A stretch of 64,000 bases of DNA from a virus. The translations under genes and the position numbers were made by a program. The first letter of the stretch is position 1, and every line of letters starts with the position of its first letter. Shown here in pieces: positions 7,629 to 16,713 of this stretch. Location of the stretch: positions 1 through 64,000 of the IMG/VR virus record IMGVR_UViG_3300023110_001773, one strand, 5' to 3'. The notes below the pieces were generated by a model. It saw nothing but the letters and a program-made list of their open reading frames with translations, made no database searches and had not been told where the DNA came from.

Positions 7629-8042
7629 TTAGGATTTCCTCAAATTTACTTTTTCTAGTGATAGTTTGTCTTTATAACTGAGTATGAATGCAGATATTGC
7701 CAACACAAAAATGCCGAGACTTTCGTAAATTATGTTCACTGGTTCGGTTCCCTTCGTGGTCAATACAATCATACGAGTCAATGCGGTAATTGCGATAATG
7801 ATAGGAAGCGTGACTGGTATTCTGTGGTCATTATAGAATGCACCCACCATGCCAAGTATCTCAGCATAAATGAACAACAAGAAAAGATCAGCGAGAGCCA
7901 TTTTGCCTTGTTGACCAAACATGCCAACAATATCATACCCAGCAGCCCACACCGTACCAGCAACAATGAATAGTAGTAAAGCCTTCTCAATGTGGAGAAT
8001 GCCCCTCGACACTCTCTTCTTTACATAATTAGAATCTATCAT
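7629..8042 (-). CDS. psiE: PsiE-family (phosphate-starvation-inducible) membrane protein
   Basis: 137 aa with four hydrophobic segments. The signature LFLLFIYAEILGM...YNDHRIPVTLP followed by IIAITALTRMIVL matches the PsiE family core. In bacteria psiE is induced by phosphate starvation; its molecular role is unknown. Presence in a phage suggests adaptation to phosphate-poor hosts (inference). The start has a 4-bp overlap with the gene upstream. Confidence 0.8.
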   Translation of the reverse strand: MIDSNYVKKRVSRGILHIEKALLLFIVAGTVWAAGYDIVGMFGQQGKMALADLFLLFIYAEILGMVGAFYNDHRIPVTLPIIIAITALTRMIVLTTKGTEPVNIIYESLGIFVLAISAFILSYKDKLSLEKVNLRKS

Positions 8043-8533
8043 GACTTTTTCTTGCGGGGAGCTCTCTTCTTCTTGGCCGGTGTTGGTTTGTTATATTCTG
8101 TAATACCAAGCGGTTCCATTAATTTTTCTAGATCGGGATACAACTCTAGCAGTTTTCCATCTTTTACTGCTGTAAGTATCTTTGCTTCTTTGTGGTGTAC
8201 ACCCTCAAGAATCTGCAACCACTGGGTCTCACGTTTCCAATCTCTCAGTTTATTCATGTTACTGCCTTCAGTGAAAAACTGCGACACTCTGCGCCACTCC
8301 AACTGAATGGTTGTTTCACCCATACCATCTGGAATATCTTCTTTGATTTTAAGTGTCTCTGGTTGTCCTTCTGGTAGATTCCACTCTACTTTCTGAGCAC
8401 CAACCCCAATGCGTACAAGTGGCACAAGGGTTTGATTGGTTTTAGCCCAAGACTTCAGTCTGGCAACTTGATCCTCGACAGATTCGCCCTTGAATACCCA
8501 CTCAAAACCTTCGTTTGTTTGTCTAAACTTCAT
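8039..8533 (-). CDS. Conserved T4-like phage protein of unknown function (164 aa)
   Basis: The central region has WNLPEGQP and LQILEGVHHKEAKILTAVKD, which resembles a conserved cyanophage family of unknown function (possibly DUF6433; recalled, not searched). The C-terminus is very basic (KKKRAPRKKKS), suggesting nucleic-acid contact. It lies next to RNase H. Confidence 0.7.
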   Translation of the reverse strand: MKFRQTNEGFEWVFKGESVEDQVARLKSWAKTNQTLVPLVRIGVGAQKVEWNLPEGQPETLKIKEDIPDGMGETTIQLEWRRVSQFFTEGSNMNKLRDWKRETQWLQILEGVHHKEAKILTAVKDGKLLELYPDLEKLMEPLGITEYNKPTPAKKKRAPRKKKS

Positions 8534-8534
8534 T

Positions 8535-9413
8535 TTAAAAATCCTTTACGTTTTCAATTAAACGATGCAAATTAAATTTACTAAAATACTTATACACATC
8601 ATCACGCCCCTTGTTCTTTTGGAGTTCATATTGTGAGATGATGTCATCTTTTATTTCTTGTGGCGTCTGTGACAGATCAACCATCGTCTTGTTACGAATG
8701 TATCCTTCTACCATGTCACCAGTAACCCACTCTTCTGGTTTCATTGTCTTCCATTCAGCAATAAGAGTTTTGCGGATCGGTCTTTGTCGTTTGTTATTGG
8801 TAAAAACATCGTCATCACTGAGAATGTTTGGCACACCATCACCCTTGTCGCCAGTGATAATGTGTTCCATGAGTATTTCACTGGCAGGTTTATCAATCTT
8901 CACAAACTTCTTGCGGATAGGACTCCACTGTGATACGTTCTCCCACTTTTGTAATTGTTGGAAGTCGTGGTCAGCAGACACAATCAAGAATGGTTCAGCA
9001 GACTCAAACAAACCAGACTTGTCAGATGTCTGACTATACTCAGCGAGTGTGCCGATCACATCGTCTGCCTCTGCACCATTGACATCAATGACTGGATAGG
9101 GCATATACTCTGCCAGTTCTTGTTTGACTTGGCCGAGACACTCAAAGATAGTAGACCAATCATATCCACTATCTTCTCTCACTTTTTTGCGGCTTGCTTT
9201 GTAGTTTGGAAATACTTTTCTGCGCCAGTATCGGCGGTTATCACATGCGATAACAACTTCACCATACTCTTTGCCCCAACGTGTTCTATAACTGCGAATC
9301 GTATTGAGGATCATGTGACGCACCAAATCAAAATCAATCTCTTCGGTTTGTCGTTTGTTCAACTCAGCCATCAGATTACTGATACTGATTTGATTATAAT
9401 CAACTAATATCAT
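8535..9413 (-). CDS. rnh: RNase H, T4 Rnh type (FEN1-family 5'-nuclease)
   Basis: 292 aa with acidic metal-binding positions of the flap-nuclease family: ILVDYN at the N-terminus, ACDN, GAEADDVIG, SADHDFQQL and GDKGDGVPNI (helix-hairpin-helix-like). In T4 this enzyme removes RNA primers and nearby DNA from lagging-strand fragments. It overlaps the upstream gene by 14 bp; GGAAG precedes the ATG. Confidence 0.9.
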   Translation of the reverse strand: MILVDYNQISISNLMAELNKRQTEEIDFDLVRHMILNTIRSYRTRWGKEYGEVVIACDNRRYWRRKVFPNYKASRKKVREDSGYDWSTIFECLGQVKQELAEYMPYPVIDVNGAEADDVIGTLAEYSQTSDKSGLFESAEPFLIVSADHDFQQLQKWENVSQWSPIRKKFVKIDKPASEILMEHIITGDKGDGVPNILSDDDVFTNNKRQRPIRKTLIAEWKTMKPEEWVTGDMVEGYIRNKTMVDLSQTPQEIKDDIISQYELQKNKGRDDVYKYFSKFNLHRLIENVKDF

Positions 9414-9888
9414 CTTCCATTCCCCACACTATTCCAAGATCGGGATAGTAAGTTCCTCTGTCCCGTTTTGGATTACCATCTTTGTCGTATGCCATTGCTA
9501 CACAAGTGCGAACCATTCTTTTTTCCATGTTCTCACCATAGTAGTCAGCGATCCAATCACCGTTCTTTAGGTATGCCTCCATGTATGCAATGTAAGACTT
9601 AATCACGCATTCCTCAGATATGGAACCCTTGACACCTTGTCTTACCTGTTGTCGTAGGGCAGGCAACTTCTCTTTGTTAGCCTTTATCCACGACTTCACT
9701 TTGGCAAATGATAACGGATCGTCATCTGGTTTGGCCAGTACGTCTGGGTGTACATTTTTGTACGTTGGTGGGTTGGTTTTGGCACGTTTCTCTCGTGCCA
9801 TTTTGAGACGTTCCGCAGCAGCGGCACGTTGTTCTTCTGACATAGGTTTGCGCCTACGTCTGGTTTTTGGTTTAGTTTGGGTGGCCAT
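9400..9888 (-). CDS. Basic conserved phage protein (162 aa)
   Basis: N-terminal Lys/Arg-rich tail (RRRRKPMSEEQRAAAAERLK) followed by NPPTYKNVHPDV and a helical domain. A family with this layout is common in T4-like cyanophages and has no known role. The ATG at 9888 has AAAGGAG upstream and lies about 20 nt from the expected transcription start. Confidence 0.75.
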   Translation of the reverse strand: MATQTKPKTRRRRKPMSEEQRAAAAERLKMAREKRAKTNPPTYKNVHPDVLAKPDDDPLSFAKVKSWIKANKEKLPALRQQVRQGVKGSISEECVIKSYIAYMEAYLKNGDWIADYYGENMEKRMVRTCVAMAYDKDGNPKRDRGTYYPDLGIVWGMEDDIS

Positions 9889-9914
9889 AATGGACTCCTT
9901 TGTATTACTATTAT

Positions 9915-9944
9915 ATAGTACCACAGAGGAGCCGCATATGTCAA
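9915..9944 (-). promoter_or_regulatory. Sigma70-type promoter
   Basis: TTGACA (9939-9944), 18-bp spacer, TACTAT (9915-9920), upstream of the basic protein and RNase H genes. Confidence 0.75.
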
Positions 9945-9950
9945 TAGGTT

Positions 9951-10178
9951 TTACTTAACAAAATGAATAATATTGTCAATGATTAGTGATCGCCACTGGG
10001 ACTTTTCCACATCGAATACGGTAACGTGGGTATCTTTTTGAGTGCTAGTGCCACTAGTAGCAGGAACAACCGACTCCTGTAGAGTGGCCTTCACAACACG
10101 TTCCGTACCATCCTTCTTTTTGTAGAGAATATTAGCAGTACCGTTGACCAGCACATCAATCACCTCTTGTTTATTCAT
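9951..10178 (-). CDS. WYL_2/DUF2693-like small SH3-barrel protein
   Basis: 75 aa: NGTANILYKKKDGTERVVKATLQ, then VFDVEKSQWRSLIIDNI. The KKDGT..R and D.EK..WR features fit the Sm-like/SH3-barrel family DUF2693 (WYL_2) of T4-like phages. Function unknown, perhaps ligand or nucleic-acid binding. The ATG at 10178 (GGAG upstream) abuts the preceding stop. Confidence 0.7.
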   Translation of the reverse strand: MNKQEVIDVLVNGTANILYKKKDGTERVVKATLQESVVPATSGTSTQKDTHVTVFDVEKSQWRSLIIDNIIHFVK

Positions 10179-11257
10179 CGCAAACTCCATAGTTTTTTCT
10201 CCATGATTTCATCATATAGTTTAGTAGCTATTGCCTCGTGGCACTTTTCATCTGGGTGGCCACCAGGCATTTTTCCAACAAACGATGGATGAGTTTTGTT
10301 GAGGAACATATCACCAAAGTCTGTTTGAGACATCTCCGGCATAGACTTGACCGAATTAATCTTATTGTATATTTTATCATATAATTTAGTTTCACGCAAG
10401 AACAAATAGTATTTTTCTTGGATTTTTTTATCCATGCCCCAAAACTCTTCTCCATCACAAAATAGATCGATGATCTGCATATACCTGTTGCCTTCTCTTA
10501 TATACCTAGAGAGTGCCCCACATGTTTCTGATTCTTCTACTACTTTCAATCCATCCAAAACCACGTTCATTAGACGCAAGTTACCTAAAGCATCCCACAT
10601 GTAACAAGGAATTCTTTTAGCACGGAAAAAATAAACGAGCGATTCAACATATCTCAAAGTATCTAAAACTTGATGTATTGGAGAATTGAATTTGTGATTG
10701 CCAATCACTTCTGTTTTCATATTCACAAAATGTCTTTGTTCTATGTTTTCTGAAAACAAACTTTGTATGCTATGTTGATTCCAGTGTGAATACTCCTCTA
10801 TGACTGGATCAAGGTCATCATCGTCTGGACTGTAGACACCACCCTTTGCCCACTCATTGAAATCCCCATCGGTGTGGTGACCCCTGACCCCATCACATTC
10901 TTCACATGGGTATGTTGGTTCCCACAAATTTAAAAATCTTTCATTGATAGGAATTTGAAATCTCTCTGGGCCAGTCAATTGAATAACTGCTATCCCATCG
11001 TATTCAATGTTTTGTGGTTTGTTGAAAAAATCAAGAGTCGTTCTCCAAGTTCTTGGATTTGATCCTGCTCCCCTTGAAATATTTACTACACCAGTGTTTA
11101 ATTTTTGAGACAAAAGAGTTGACCATCTCTTCTCTCTTCTATACTTCGTGTCTACCCACTGATACGGTTCCTTTTTTTCCGTGTCATAATATCGTGTCTC
11201 TTCTCCCAACTCTGCTCCCAGACTAATGGAACATCCATTGACAAATAATTTACTCAT
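10175..11257 (-). CDS. SGNH/GDSL-fold protein 2
   Basis: 360 aa. Block I is VNGCSIS at the very N-terminus (Cys in the Asp position); SRGAGSNPRTW fits the GxN block and GGHPDEKCHEAIA near the C-terminus fits the catalytic-His block. An insert contains CEECDGVRGHHTDGD, a possible metal-binding loop. Probably an esterase or acyltransferase fold; substrate unknown. Confidence 0.72.
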   Translation of the reverse strand: MSKLFVNGCSISLGAELGEETRYYDTEKKEPYQWVDTKYRREKRWSTLLSQKLNTGVVNISRGAGSNPRTWRTTLDFFNKPQNIEYDGIAVIQLTGPERFQIPINERFLNLWEPTYPCEECDGVRGHHTDGDFNEWAKGGVYSPDDDDLDPVIEEYSHWNQHSIQSLFSENIEQRHFVNMKTEVIGNHKFNSPIHQVLDTLRYVESLVYFFRAKRIPCYMWDALGNLRLMNVVLDGLKVVEESETCGALSRYIREGNRYMQIIDLFCDGEEFWGMDKKIQEKYYLFLRETKLYDKIYNKINSVKSMPEMSQTDFGDMFLNKTHPSFVGKMPGGHPDEKCHEAIATKLYDEIMEKKLWSLR

Positions 11258-12185
11258 CAGTTTTAGCCTTATCGATTAACCAACCGAGTTTTTTCCTTAG
11301 TCCTTTATCTAGTCTTCTAAATTGATCTACTTCGGAGTTGGTCAGTTCTACTTCCTCTTTATCAGACATTTCCATGCCGTAGTCTGGTATATCTTTGATC
11401 AAATCTTCCTCTTTCATAAAAGTTATACTCTCACCCCTCCTTTGCATGAATGTCATGTTTGCTGAAACAACCAGAAGAATAGCGAGAGGATCGAATACCA
11501 AAACAATAAGGATAATAATCCAGCGGACAGCTGCATCAAAATGATCTTGTGCTTCGTCTCCATAAATTAACTCCGCAATGTATTTTAGAGGCCCAACTTC
11601 CGCCTCAAGTGATAACTGTTCTTTCTGAAGTGGTAAGAGGGCAGTTTGTGATTCTTCAATAGCAGAGTACGCAGCAGTGATCTGCTGGTTGAGACTGTCC
11701 CTTTCCTCTTTTTGCGAATTCCGTGTCGCAATCGCACCCGTATCACCTCTAATTCTGTCATATTCAATGAGCGTTGCAACTGTGGAGTCAAGTTGTTCCA
11801 GTACTGTTTCTGCGTCTTTGATAATCGTTTGCTGATACGCAATGCGGCGTTCCAAGGTCTCGATCTGTAATTCATTATTTCCTCCCGCATTCACGGTCTG
11901 TTCAATATGAGCCTTTGATAAGAATCCAAAGATTCCTATACTAGTTACAATGGATAGTACTACCACCGCAACAGTAAAGTAACTTTTGAGTAAAACTCCG
12001 GCGGTACTCCAGTTTCTATACAACCAAGATGCAGTGACCAGTTTTGCTACCTCTAGTACTGCACCCATAGTCACAATCTCCGCAAAAACTGCGGGGAATA
12101 TAGCCGTTAATCCAATTATTGAGAAGTAACCAGCAACTGCGGAAACGGATAACGCAGAAAAAACTAATAGTAGTAGAAATGCCAT
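11250..12185 (-). CDS. Coiled-coil membrane protein (311 aa)
   Basis: Three hydrophobic segments in the first 90 residues, then a coiled coil over about 105-205 (ELQIETLERRIAYQQTIIKD), one more membrane helix near 225 (WIIILIVLVFDPLAILLVV) and an acidic cytoplasmic tail. The topology suggests an inner-membrane protein with a periplasmic coiled coil. Similar proteins occur in marine T4-like phages; role unknown. Confidence 0.75.
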   Translation of the reverse strand: MAFLLLLVFSALSVSAVAGYFSIIGLTAIFPAVFAEIVTMGAVLEVAKLVTASWLYRNWSTAGVLLKSYFTVAVVVLSIVTSIGIFGFLSKAHIEQTVNAGGNNELQIETLERRIAYQQTIIKDAETVLEQLDSTVATLIEYDRIRGDTGAIATRNSQKEERDSLNQQITAAYSAIEESQTALLPLQKEQLSLEAEVGPLKYIAELIYGDEAQDHFDAAVRWIIILIVLVFDPLAILLVVSANMTFMQRRGESITFMKEEDLIKDIPDYGMEMSDKEEVELTNSEVDQFRRLDKGLRKKLGWLIDKAKTDE

Positions 12186-12916
12186 TAAAAGAATTTCGCC
12201 TCTAATTCTAAAAGATTATCAAACTTACTCAAGTCATGTATGTAGTCATTCACTTCAGATGATAGTTTTGGTTTTGGCGTTGGTATCAAAGGACTGTCAT
12301 TGGGCATTGATACGACATCAGAGTAATCCAAAACTGTAAATTCGGATAAGTCTTTATGCAACCCATAAAAATTATAAACGGTTGTCATTCTATTGAGAAA
12401 AAGTTCTCTCACACTTTCTTTGTTTGTGTCTGCCATAGAGATTTCCGAGTCTGGCATCTTGTCACCTTCTTCCCATTGCCACTTCTTTGTGATATGACAA
12501 ATAGCATAGGACTTCCATTGATCAACAAGGGGTCTCTTTATATAAACTTTTTCGTGATCATAGATGTCAGAAAGTCCATATGTATGTTCATACCCTTTAC
12601 ATATTGCTTTCCTGCCGTGTCTTTCGATGATATCAATATTGTGCATAAAGTTTTCTGGAGACTGCAAAAAACAATTTTCAAAGAATACTCCAGGCAAAGT
12701 CACTTCTTCAAACTGGAGTAGAGGAAATATATCATCTTTTTGTTGTCTAAAACTGGTTCCACTGTAAACCGTGTCACCAAATTTTCTTGTATTACTTCCC
12801 GACCAATCTAAGTTCTCCGTTCCACCATATAGCAATGGATCAGATTTGCACCTAGAATAATGATAGTGCCAAGAACCGTTTCTTGGGCCACCGAATATAA
12901 AAACATGATTTGTCAC
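12185..12916 (-). CDS. Sulfotransferase-like P-loop protein
   Basis: It starts with GTG in a GTGA overlap and opens MTNHVFIFGGPRNGSWHYHY, where GGPRNGS resembles the PAPS 5'-phosphosulfate loop (PRSGT). KVYIKRPLVDQWKSYA near the middle resembles the 3'-phosphate-binding motif. Both suggest sulfuryl transfer, but the match is loose. It sits in a block of modifying enzymes (methyltransferases, 2OG oxygenase). Confidence 0.55.
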   Translation of the reverse strand: MTNHVFIFGGPRNGSWHYHYSRCKSDPLLYGGTENLDWSGSNTRKFGDTVYSGTSFRQQKDDIFPLLQFEEVTLPGVFFENCFLQSPENFMHNIDIIERHGRKAICKGYEHTYGLSDIYDHEKVYIKRPLVDQWKSYAICHITKKWQWEEGDKMPDSEISMADTNKESVRELFLNRMTTVYNFYGLHKDLSEFTVLDYSDVVSMPNDSPLIPTPKPKLSSEVNDYIHDLSKFDNLLELEAKFF

Positions 12917-13260
12917 TTTGGTTTCCACTCCACTGGTGTAAATGATGTTAAGTGACTTCGCCTCAATCTAATGTTCAACATGTCGTTTAGACATTTATCG
13001 TCTTCACGTTGTTGCCACTGTAACAGGAATTCCTGCATCTTTGCGTGGGACTTCTGATCAAACTCGGCGATAGTCTCTTTCGTCAACTCACCTTCATACT
13101 CTTTTACTATTGTAGAACTGCCATAATATTTTTCATACAAGTTTTGTGGTTTGCATGAGTACCCGATATAATATCTGCCATCGGGAAAGTATGTGCAGTA
13201 AACTCTATGTGTCTTCTTTAAGGAAGGCTTTCTCTTTCTCTTCTTCGTAGTCATAACCAT
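12913..13260 (-). CDS. GIY-YIG-like small nuclease
   Basis: 115 aa. After a basic N-terminus (TKKRKRKPSLKK) comes HRVYCTYFPDGRYYIGYSCKP, which fits the GIY-YIG core with VYC in place of GIY, followed by YEKYYGSS. It is likely a mobile or DNA-repair-type endonuclease; catalytic residues beyond the core are not certain. An alternative ATG is at 13254. Confidence 0.65.
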   Translation of the reverse strand: MVMTTKKRKRKPSLKKTHRVYCTYFPDGRYYIGYSCKPQNLYEKYYGSSTIVKEYEGELTKETIAEFDQKSHAKMQEFLLQWQQREDDKCLNDMLNIRLRRSHLTSFTPVEWKPK

Positions 13261-13387
13261 CTGGTAACTCTTGCACTGTTGAGTTACTATTTATGGTCTT
13301 GCCATCACCCCATAATCTTTCAAAGGCCTCTTCTCTTGGCACTTCTTTGATCTTAGGTTTCTTTGTATAGTTTTTTAGTTTTGACAT
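13205..13387 (-). CDS. Hypothetical basic/acidic small protein (60 aa)
   Basis: MSKLKNYTKKPKIKEVPREE followed by FERLWGDGK and an acidic tail. It overlaps both neighbours (13 bp with the methyltransferase, 56 bp with the GIY-YIG gene). GGATAGTAAA precedes the ATG. Not recognised. Confidence 0.6.
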   Translation of the reverse strand: MSKLKNYTKKPKIKEVPREEAFERLWGDGKTINSNSTVQELPDGYDYEEEKEKAFLKEDT

Positions 13388-14040
13388 TTTACTATCCACA
13401 AATACCAAAGATGTCGGCTACCCTTTTTGGAAAGTGGTTCATACTGTTTTGCCAACTCTAGATTGTCGTTAAGTTCTGGAGAGAATGGTACTAACTTCTC
13501 GTATACCACTTCCCAAGAATTAGGATACATCGCATCACAAACTCTTTCTATTGTATCTTGGTCACTGAAAGTACAGTATGTGAAATAAAATTCTCCGCCA
13601 GGTTTCAAAAAATACTTAGATCGTCTTATTGCTTCAACAATATACTGACTGGAATGACTGGGAACACCATCTGGAAACCAATTGGTTACGTCAACAATTG
13701 GTTGGTCTATGCCACTAACATCACTAGCAATAACATCGTATGAAGAGTCCAACGGCACCTCTTCAAACATATCACTCTTGATTACTGTCATATTCTCGAC
13801 ATCATTCCTTGCAATGTTTTCTTCTGACAACCTAATATGTTCTTCGCTGATGTCAATGCCCACAACAGAGTTAGCACCACGTTTGGAAAACTCGATACCG
13901 ATAGCACCAATCCCACATCCAACATCCAAGACATCCTTTCCTTCAACTGGAACAAACTTAGCAAACTCTTTGCTAGTAGTTGTTGGACGAAATGCATTTT
14001 CATTCCACTCCAATTCATTATCAAAAAAATCTATAATCAT
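13375..14040 (-). CDS. Class I SAM-dependent methyltransferase
   Basis: 221 aa. SAM-binding motif I is VLDVGCGIGAIGIEFSKRG (residues about 37-55), with GIDIS as the acidic loop and VIASDVSGID in the motif IV position. The last differs from the NPPY of nucleic-acid N-methyltransferases, so a protein or small-molecule substrate is more likely. Related in layout to PrmA/HemK-type enzymes. Confidence 0.8.
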   Translation of the reverse strand: MIIDFFDNELEWNENAFRPTTTSKEFAKFVPVEGKDVLDVGCGIGAIGIEFSKRGANSVVGIDISEEHIRLSEENIARNDVENMTVIKSDMFEEVPLDSSYDVIASDVSGIDQPIVDVTNWFPDGVPSHSSQYIVEAIRRSKYFLKPGGEFYFTYCTFSDQDTIERVCDAMYPNSWEVVYEKLVPFSPELNDNLELAKQYEPLSKKGSRHLWYLWIVKCQN

Positions 14041-14050
14041 TGTCTTTCCC

Positions 14051-14650
14051 TTAAAGTGTTATAGAAACTATTTTTGAATCTTGGTAAGATGTTATTTCGT
14101 AATTATTTTGTTCACAAAACTCATCAACCGCCCTTTTTAAATCATGCCACTGACCACAGTTGTAATCATCGATAGCAATTACACCACCAGATCGCATACA
14201 CTTAGACCAATAATCAAGAACATCTTTTGTTTCTTCATACGAATGAGAACCATCATAGAAAACTATGTTGGGTGATCTATCCGGCGGGGTGTCCCATTTA
14301 CTCCACCTATGTACCATAAATGTAATATCCCTATTCAGAATATTCTTGTGTATTTCTTCAAACTGTTCTTGTGGAGTGCTTCTGTTTCTAATAACCTCTT
14401 CTTTAAAATTATCATCTAGACCCAGTTCTTCAATCATCTCTTCCGTTGGGCCTTGCCAACCTTCACACACATCTACTGTTACGATGTGATGTTCCACTCC
14501 CTTCAGTGCATCATCAAAGGTTACTGCACTCTTTCCGTACAATGTCCCAATCTCGTAGACAAAAACATATTCACTGTCTTTAAATTTAGAACATATATTA
14601 TATATAGCGGCAGAATCAGCCGGTAACATAAAACCACGGATATCATTCAT
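14051..14650 (-). CDS. SAM-dependent methyltransferase (Methyltransf_24-like)
   Basis: 199 aa. YEIGTLYGKSAVTF is a motif I variant, and IVFYDGSHSYEETKDVLDYW followed by GGVIAIDDYN is characteristic of the Methyltransf_24 group often found in glycan and secondary-metabolite clusters. It directly follows the 2OG oxygenase gene with a 4-bp overlap, suggesting a shared pathway. Confidence 0.8.
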   Translation of the reverse strand: MNDIRGFMLPADSAAIYNICSKFKDSEYVFVYEIGTLYGKSAVTFDDALKGVEHHIVTVDVCEGWQGPTEEMIEELGLDDNFKEEVIRNRSTPQEQFEEIHKNILNRDITFMVHRWSKWDTPPDRSPNIVFYDGSHSYEETKDVLDYWSKCMRSGGVIAIDDYNCGQWHDLKRAVDEFCEQNNYEITSYQDSKIVSITL

Positions 14651-15159
14651 AGGATCAATTGTCTCTTGTTTAAATGATGTATCGTGTCAGACCATGACAT
14701 CGTTGTAGATATTTGTAAAACGTAAGAATCTTTATCCCCATGATATGATGCCTTGTGCGGCACAGAAGCATTTATTAAACAAGGATAATGGTATGTTATG
14801 TGTTCATATGTTTCTTCATCTACCTGATGCCAAATATCTCTGGCATCCAAAAAAAGAGGAAAAGTAAAGTTCACATGTCTTAACTTATTATCGACATGCA
14901 AATCTGTTTTACTGTTTGGGGGAGACTTTATCATGGCAACATGAGACGGTTTGAATCCATACCTAGAAGCAATCTGTACAGAAGTTCTATGGTGTCTAGG
15001 TAAAACCAAGAGATTATAATTTTTTCCTTCTTTTCCACCTTTGCGTACAACACCGTTTTCGTCTATCTCGTGATCGTACCACTCAGAGGATAATGCTATA
15101 TTTCGATAAGTTTCTAATTCTTCTTCGGTTACTAAGTTTTTGATTCTATACAAGAACAT
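14647..15159 (-). CDS. 2OG-Fe(II) oxygenase-like protein
   Basis: 170 aa. LHVDNKLRHVNFTFPLFLD supplies the HxD metal pair, and SVPHKASYHGDKDSYVLQIS supplies the distal His with a following basic residue. The layout fits small phage 2OG-Fe(II) dioxygenases. Substrate unknown. A second protein with the same HVDN motif is at 40369-40869. Confidence 0.65.
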   Translation of the reverse strand: MFLYRIKNLVTEEELETYRNIALSSEWYDHEIDENGVVRKGGKEGKNYNLLVLPRHHRTSVQIASRYGFKPSHVAMIKSPPNSKTDLHVDNKLRHVNFTFPLFLDARDIWHQVDEETYEHITYHYPCLINASVPHKASYHGDKDSYVLQISTTMSWSDTIHHLNKRQLIL

Positions 15160-15545
15160 TCTATATTACACTTTCTCAAAAAATCTAGACCAGCAGAACC
15201 TTTCGGATAAGGATGTCTCCAAAATACATTTGATACACCAGACTGATAGATCAACTTGGCGCAGTCAATGCATGGTTCGTGCGTAGTATATAAAGAAGCA
15301 CCAACACAACTTTCATTTGATCTAGCAACCTTTGCGATTGCATTTGTTTCTGCATGAAGTACTTCTGGTTTGGTTACGTTATCAATTTCACATATGTTGT
15401 CCCACCCGCTGGGCATACCATTGTATCCGATACTAATAATGCGATTGTCTTTTACAATGATACACCCAACTTGCAGTCTTTCAGCGGAAGACAGTTTAGC
15501 GTATACTTCTGCTGCTTCCATGTGTGCATAATCAAATTTATTCAT
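15132..15545 (-). CDS. cd: dCMP deaminase
   Basis: 137 aa. Zinc motif HAETNAIAKVA and PCIDCAKLI are the HAE and PCxxC signatures of cytidine/deoxycytidylate deaminases; GYNGMPSGWDN is the substrate-loop signature of dCMP deaminases. It converts dCMP to dUMP, feeding ThyX. The ATG at 15545 overlaps the upstream TGA (TGATG). Confidence 0.92.
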   Translation of the reverse strand: MNKFDYAHMEAAEVYAKLSSAERLQVGCIIVKDNRIISIGYNGMPSGWDNICEIDNVTKPEVLHAETNAIAKVARSNESCVGASLYTTHEPCIDCAKLIYQSGVSNVFWRHPYPKGSAGLDFLRKCNIECSCIESKT

Positions 15546-15727
15546 CACCAGTCTATATAATCCTCTTCATCTTCAAATTCAAGTTCACGTTGATTGGGAT
15601 CATAATAGTCGTCCAATCCATCGCCACAAAAAGTACAATAAGTTACTTGGTAGTGATCTTCTGACATATCATGTTTTACATGGTATGTTGCTTCGCATCT
15701 GTCGCACTCAATGTATATCGGTCTCAT
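15545..15727 (-). CDS. Zinc-ribbon protein (60 aa)
   Basis: IECDRCEATYHVKHD and TYCTFCGDGLDD give a CxxC...CxxC zinc knuckle, followed by an acidic tail. The ATG at 15727 sits in an ATGA overlap with the nrdB stop. Such proteins are common in T4-like phages; function unknown. Confidence 0.75.
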   Translation of the reverse strand: MRPIYIECDRCEATYHVKHDMSEDHYQVTYCTFCGDGLDDYYDPNQRELEFEDEEDYIDW

Positions 15728-16704
15728 GCTGCTGACCCCCATACATCTCCCCAGTCACCAGACAATGCACCACGGGCATAGTCTGTTGCTCTGTTCTCAA
15801 AGAAGTTTGTGTGAGTAGGAGCATTAATCATTTCCTCGACCCAAAGCAGAGGATTCTTCTTCACCTTGAAGATACCCTTCATACCAAGAGAGATCAATCT
15901 GCGGTCTGCAATGTAACGAATATATTTTTTAACATCTTCGTTTGATAGTCCCTCCATTGGGCCCATGGCAAATGCGAGATCAATAAACTTGTCTTCCAGT
16001 GCAACCATCTTTTCTGCAATGGTGTAAATAGATGACTTCAATTTGTCGTTCCACAGTTCAAGATTCTCTTCTACATATGTGCGGAACAGTTTGATCATAG
16101 ACTCGGCGTGCATTGTTTCGTCTACAATAGACCAAGTAACAATCTGGCCCATGCCCTTCATCTTACCGTGTCGTGGAAAGTTCAACAACATAATGAAAGA
16201 GGAGAACAACTGCATACCCTCAGTAAACGCAGAGAATGCGGCAATGTTTGTTGCTACTGATTCCTTGGTGCCATTCTGATTTGATAGGTCTGTAAAGTAA
16301 TCATGCTTATCACGCATTGCTTCATACTCAAGGAATTCATTGTATGTTGACTCTGGCATTCCGAGTGTTTCAATGAGGTGAGAATAAGCCGCAACATGTA
16401 ATGCCTCTCTTGCAGCAAATCCTGCGAGCATCATGCGTACTTCTGGTTGTGGAAAATATGGCAGATAGTTTGTTACATAACCACCGGCAACATCAATGTC
16501 ACCCTGCGTAAAGAAACGAAAGATGTTAGTAAGAAACGCCTGTTCTTCTTTTGATAATTTGTTTTTCCAGTCTTTTACATCTTCTGCCATGGGAACTTCA
16601 GTGTGCAACCAATGAGACTGTTCATGTTTCAACCACGCCTCGTATGCCCAAGGATAGTTGAATGGTTTGAAGTAAGTTCTTTCTTGTGTTAAATCGGTTT
16701 TCAC
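15724..16704 (-). CDS. nrdB: Class I ribonucleotide reductase, small subunit
   Basis: 326 aa. AREALHVAAYSHLIETLG carries the Glu, His and radical Tyr of helix C; FTQGDIDVAGGY supplies the first acidic ligand region, and DETMHAESM the second-half Glu and His. It holds the tyrosyl radical that drives NDP reduction by NrdA. Genes for NrdA, a glutaredoxin and dCMP deaminase lie alongside. Confidence 0.95.
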   Translation of the reverse strand: MKTDLTQERTYFKPFNYPWAYEAWLKHEQSHWLHTEVPMAEDVKDWKNKLSKEEQAFLTNIFRFFTQGDIDVAGGYVTNYLPYFPQPEVRMMLAGFAAREALHVAAYSHLIETLGMPESTYNEFLEYEAMRDKHDYFTDLSNQNGTKESVATNIAAFSAFTEGMQLFSSFIMLLNFPRHGKMKGMGQIVTWSIVDETMHAESMIKLFRTYVEENLELWNDKLKSSIYTIAEKMVALEDKFIDLAFAMGPMEGLSNEDVKKYIRYIADRRLISLGMKGIFKVKKNPLLWVEEMINAPTHTNFFENRATDYARGALSGDWGDVWGSAA

Positions 16705-16713
16705 ACTCTCTCC

